Source: Bacteroidales bacterium (GTDB lineage Bacteria > Bacteroidota > Bacteroidia > Bacteroidales > UBA932). Taken from it: DNA of 8,606 nucleotides. Under the pieces are notes generated by a model. That model saw only the letters and a program-made list of their open reading frames with translations. It had not been told where the DNA came from and did no database searches. Location of the stretch: NCBI GenBank assembly GCA_017551405.1, contig JAFZLP010000132.1, forward strand, positions 1-8,606. Reading direction: 5' to 3'. Below are positions 6,473-8,606 of this stretch, piece by piece. Made by a program: the position numbers and the translations under genes. How positions within the stretch are numbered: the stretch's first letter is position 1; each line of letters starts with the position of its first letter.

Positions 6473-6919
6473 GTGTCTGAAACCAGAAAACCCTCCGAGT
6501 TCGTGCGCTTCCTCAAATTCGCGCTCTTCAGCGCCAGCGCCGGACTCATCGAAATGGGCGCCTTCGCCCTGCTCAACGAAACCACAGGCTGGACCTACTG
6601 GCCCTGCTACCTCATAGCCCTAGTCCTGTCGGTGCTGTGGAACTTCACGCTCAACCGCAAATTCACCTTCCGCAGCGCCAACAACGTGGCCAAGGCCATG
6701 ATGCTGGTATTCCTTTACTATCTGGTATTCACGCCGCTGTCCACGATTCTCGGACAGTGGCTCACGGACGGGATAACCCTGTTCGGGGCTGGCGGCAGCG
6801 GCCTGCACTGGAACGAGTACCTGGTCACGGCCATCAACATGGTGCTGAATTTCGTGACCGAGTTCCTCTTCCAGCGCTTCGTGGTCTACGGCAAGAGCGT
6901 AGATTCAGCGGTGAAATAA
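6473..6919 (+). CDS. GtrA-family membrane protein
   Basis: 148 residues with four predicted membrane helices: about residues 13-33 (LKFALFSASAGLIEMGAF), 41-60 (WPCYLIALVLSVLWNF), 74-96 (MMLVFLYYLVFTPLSTIL) and 114-138 (LVTAINMVLNFVTEFLF). The family signature, the N-F-x-LNRKFTF segment after helix two, is intact. GtrA-like proteins are thought to flip polyprenyl-phosphate-linked sugars for surface glycan modification; no partner glycosyltransferase is in the window, so the substrate is unknown. The start is GTG at 6473, with no Shine-Dalgarno sequence. It is in the same frame as the upstream DUF456 gene and separated from it only by a TAA and three sense codons, but the clear domain boundary supports two proteins. 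The stop lies 2 bases from the convergent aldo/keto reductase stop. Confidence 0.9.
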   Translation: MSETRKPSEFVRFLKFALFSASAGLIEMGAFALLNETTGWTYWPCYLIALVLSVLWNFTLNRKFTFRSANNVAKAMMLVFLYYLVFTPLSTILGQWLTDGITLFGAGGSGLHWNEYLVTAINMVLNFVTEFLFQRFVVYGKSVDSAVK

Positions 6920-6921
6920 AG

Positions 6922-8268
6922 CTACAGCTCCCCTCTCTTCAGTTTTTCCACGTAATCCCCGATCCGCTGAAGCTGGTTGGGGATTTCGATACTCTGCGGG
7001 CAATGCGGGACGCAGGTTCCGCAGTGTATGCAGTGGTCGGCCTGGCGGAGCGACTCCACGGCGCGGTCGTACGAGATAAGATAGCGACGGCGGAGCTTCT
7101 GATAGTCCTTCTGCTCGCGTGAAACCGCTATCTTGCCGGTGTTCACCATCTCGTTATAGTGCAGGAAGATGCCCGGAATATCTATTCCGTAAGGGCACGG
7201 CATGCAGTATTTGCAGTCGTTGCAGGGCACGGTCGGATAGGAATCGAGCATTATGGCAATTTCCATGAGGAAGTCTATCTCCTCTTCGGTGAGAGGCTTG
7301 AAGTCCCCGAAGGTCTGCACGTTCTCCTCGAGCACCTCCATGTTGGTCATGCCGCTCAGGGCGCACAGCACGCCCGGATAAGAGCCCACGAAACGGAAGG
7401 CCCACGAAGCTATGCTGCGCGACGGATCGCGCTCCAGCAGCTTCCCCGCGGCCCCTTCGGCCATCTTGGCCAGACGGCCTCCGAGCAGAGGTTCCATGAC
7501 CACTATAGGAATGTTCCGCTTATCCAGCTCCTCGTACAGATACTCGGCGTTGGTGTTGCGCGGCTCCTTGGCATGGCGCCAGTCCAGGTAGTTCATCTCT
7601 ATCTGCACGAAATCCCAGTGGTACTTGTCGTGCAGCTTCATGAATTCGTCGAAGGCGTCGTGCGGACCGTGGAACGAGAAGCCGAGGTTGCGGATGCGCC
7701 CCGCCTCGCGCTCCTTCAGCAGGAACTCCATCATGTGATTATCCTCGTAACGCATCCTGTAAACCGGGTATCCGCCTCCGCCGATGGCATGGAGCAGATA
7801 ATAGTCTATGTAATCGGTGCGCAGGTTCTCGAAGGAGTCGCGATACATCTTCAGGGACGCCTTTTCGCTGGCATCGCCGAAGTTGGAAAGCTTTGTAGCC
7901 AGATAGTAGCTGTCGCGCGGATACCTGCTGATGGCCTCGCCCAGGGCGGCCTCGGACTGCCCCTGCAGATAGGCCGGCGAGGTGTCGTAATAGTTCACCC
8001 CGTGGTTCCATGCGTAATCCACCAGGGAGTTTACGATTTCCTGGTCGATATGGTCGCGGCCGTCGTCGCCCTTCTTCATGGGCCAGCGCATGCAGCCGAA
8101 GCCCAGAAGCGAGACCTTGTCGCCGTTCTTGGCATTGGTGCGCTGTATCACCCTGAGGTCCTTGTCGTCCCCGGCGGGCTCCACGGCCTTGAGCGTGGTT
8201 GCGGCGGAAGAGGCGGCGAGTGCACCCGCACCGGCCACCGTGGTCTTTATGAATTGTCTTCTGTCCAT
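6922..8268 (-). CDS. Tat-signal aldo/keto reductase with two C-terminal [4Fe-4S] clusters
   Basis: 448 residues. The N-terminus MDRRQFIKTTVAGAGALAAS is a twin-arginine export signal (RRQFIK plus an Ala-rich core), which fixes the start at 8268. Residues 50-330 are an aldo/keto reductase barrel with the full tetrad: Asp95 and Tyr100 in YDTSPAY, Lys126 in LATKLS and His160 in YYLLHAIG. The C-terminal region adds eight cysteines: C349-x2-C352-x2-C355-x2-C358-P and C413-x2-C416-x2-C419-x3-C423-P, enough for two [4Fe-4S] clusters. This domain order is known in the iron-sulfur aldo/keto reductase group of anaerobes; the physiological substrate is unknown. Export implies folding with cofactors in the cytoplasm and work in the periplasm, where electrons may pass through the clusters. 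The upstream ferredoxin-type gene ends 2 bases before this ATG, implying coupled expression and probably a shared electron path. Confidence 0.94.
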   Translation of the reverse strand: MDRRQFIKTTVAGAGALAASSAATTLKAVEPAGDDKDLRVIQRTNAKNGDKVSLLGFGCMRWPMKKGDDGRDHIDQEIVNSLVDYAWNHGVNYYDTSPAYLQGQSEAALGEAISRYPRDSYYLATKLSNFGDASEKASLKMYRDSFENLRTDYIDYYLLHAIGGGGYPVYRMRYEDNHMMEFLLKEREAGRIRNLGFSFHGPHDAFDEFMKLHDKYHWDFVQIEMNYLDWRHAKEPRNTNAEYLYEELDKRNIPIVVMEPLLGGRLAKMAEGAAGKLLERDPSRSIASWAFRFVGSYPGVLCALSGMTNMEVLEENVQTFGDFKPLTEEEIDFLMEIAIMLDSYPTVPCNDCKYCMPCPYGIDIPGIFLHYNEMVNTGKIAVSREQKDYQKLRRRYLISYDRAVESLRQADHCIHCGTCVPHCPQSIEIPNQLQRIGDYVEKLKRGEL

Positions 8269-8270
8269 GG

Positions 8271-8606
8271 CTATCTGTTGTCTGTGTGAACTTCGCGCCC
8301 GTCCACGTGAATGGCGCTGTAATGCCTTGCAGGACAAAGGTTTTCGCACGCACCGCAGCCGATGCAGGCTTCCTTGTCCACGCTTGGGATGCTGAGGGAA
8401 TCGGGATTGTCGGGCTCTTTCGCCACCATGTGGATGGCTCCTGCCGGGCAATGCCGCGAGCAGTTGCCGCAGGACACGCCGTCGGTGTTCACCACGCAGA
8501 GGTCGTAATCTACCGTGGCGATGCCGATATGGATCTGAGTCTTCTCTTCCGGAGTGATGGGGAGGATGGCCCCGGCGGGGCAGACCTGCGAGCAGACGGT
8601 GCATTC
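8271..8606 (-). CDS. Multi-cluster 4Fe-4S ferredoxin-type protein, C-terminal part only
   Basis: The frame is open to the right edge, leaving the last 111 residues. Three cysteine groups are visible: ECTVCSQVCPAGAI at the edge (its first Cys probably lies outside), then C37 followed eight residues later by CGNCSRHCPAGAI, then ACIGCGACENLCP. The last is a classic CxxCxxCxxxCP [4Fe-4S] motif, and the middle one is the same with an enlarged first gap. The pattern resembles the ferredoxin ends of NapG/MauM- or NapH-like electron-transfer proteins; without the N-terminus it is not possible to say whether membrane helices or a Tat signal are present. The stop (TAG) is followed by CC and then the ATG of the Tat-signal aldo/keto reductase, so the two form an operon. 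It likely feeds electrons to, or takes them from, that enzyme (inference). Confidence 0.85.
   Translation of the reverse strand, partial: ECTVCSQVCPAGAILPITPEEKTQIHIGIATVDYDLCVVNTDGVSCGNCSRHCPAGAIHMVAKEPDNPDSLSIPSVDKEACIGCGACENLCPARHYSAIHVDGREVHTDNR

Noticed and set aside
7159..8289. A 376-residue plus-strand frame opposite the aldo/keto reductase
   Set aside because: Antisense shadow with His/Val/Gly-rich composition and no motif.
8271..8495. A short ferredoxin starting at the GTG at 8495
   Set aside because: The same frame stays open to the window edge and carries further CxxC and CP motifs upstream, so 8495 is internal.
6922..8604. A longer 560-residue version of the aldo/keto reductase starting near the right edge
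   Set aside because: The extra 112 residues are Arg/His-rich and overlap the ferredoxin-type gene, whose Cys motifs lie in another frame. The twin-arginine signal begins exactly at the ATG at 8268.
1..8606. CRISPR array, insertion sequence, tRNA/rRNA, or prophage remnant
   Set aside because: No spaced repeats, terminal inverted repeats, transposase, integrase or tRNA-like fold was seen, and intergenic space is too small to hide any.

Overview
The window looks like chromosomal DNA of an anaerobic, GC-rich member of the Bacteroidales. A Rikenellaceae/Alistipes-like or related gut lineage would fit, but the genus cannot be fixed from sequence alone. The reasons are Bacteroidetes-type -7 elements (TAnnTTTG) just upstream of start codons, the near absence of Shine-Dalgarno sequences, and gene types common in this group: an S9 peptidase, a GH29 fucosidase, a flavodiiron protein with rubredoxin, and a Tat-exported iron-sulfur aldo/keto reductase. 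Coding density is very high. No gap exceeds 71 bases, and there is no RNA gene, insertion sequence, CRISPR array or phage gene.

Layout. Bases 2-3673 (+) carry the 3' part of an S9-family serine peptidase, followed 3 bases later by a secreted GH29 alpha-L-fucosidase; together they form a glycoprotein-degradation unit. Bases 3683-5053 (-) carry an oxygen/NO-detoxifying pair: an A-type flavodiiron protein and, 12 bases downstream, its likely electron donor, a 53-residue rubredoxin. The fucosidase and rubredoxin genes converge on a small hairpin that covers both stop codons.

A 71-base divergent promoter region (5054-5124) separates the flavodiiron operon from a rightward set: a Fic-fold protein with a C-terminal winged helix and a ruined catalytic motif (5125-5967), a DUF456 membrane protein (5978-6460) and a GtrA-family membrane protein (6473-6919). 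This set converges, with only 2 bases between, on a leftward pair: a Tat-signal aldo/keto reductase with two C-terminal [4Fe-4S] clusters (6922-8268), preceded by the 3' end of a multi-cluster ferredoxin-type gene (8271 to beyond the right edge).

The most interesting item is the Fic-like gene. It keeps the N-terminal inhibitory-helix signature (SxxxEG) and the Fic core, but the active-site His is Lys and GNGR has become GNDV, and it ends in a DNA-binding winged helix. Its divergent position from the flavodiiron/rubredoxin operon, with paired near-leaderless promoters and a tandem heptamer at the dyad centre, suggests (inference only) a Fic-derived regulator of an oxidative or nitrosative stress operon. 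The rest reads as ordinary Bacteroidales metabolism.
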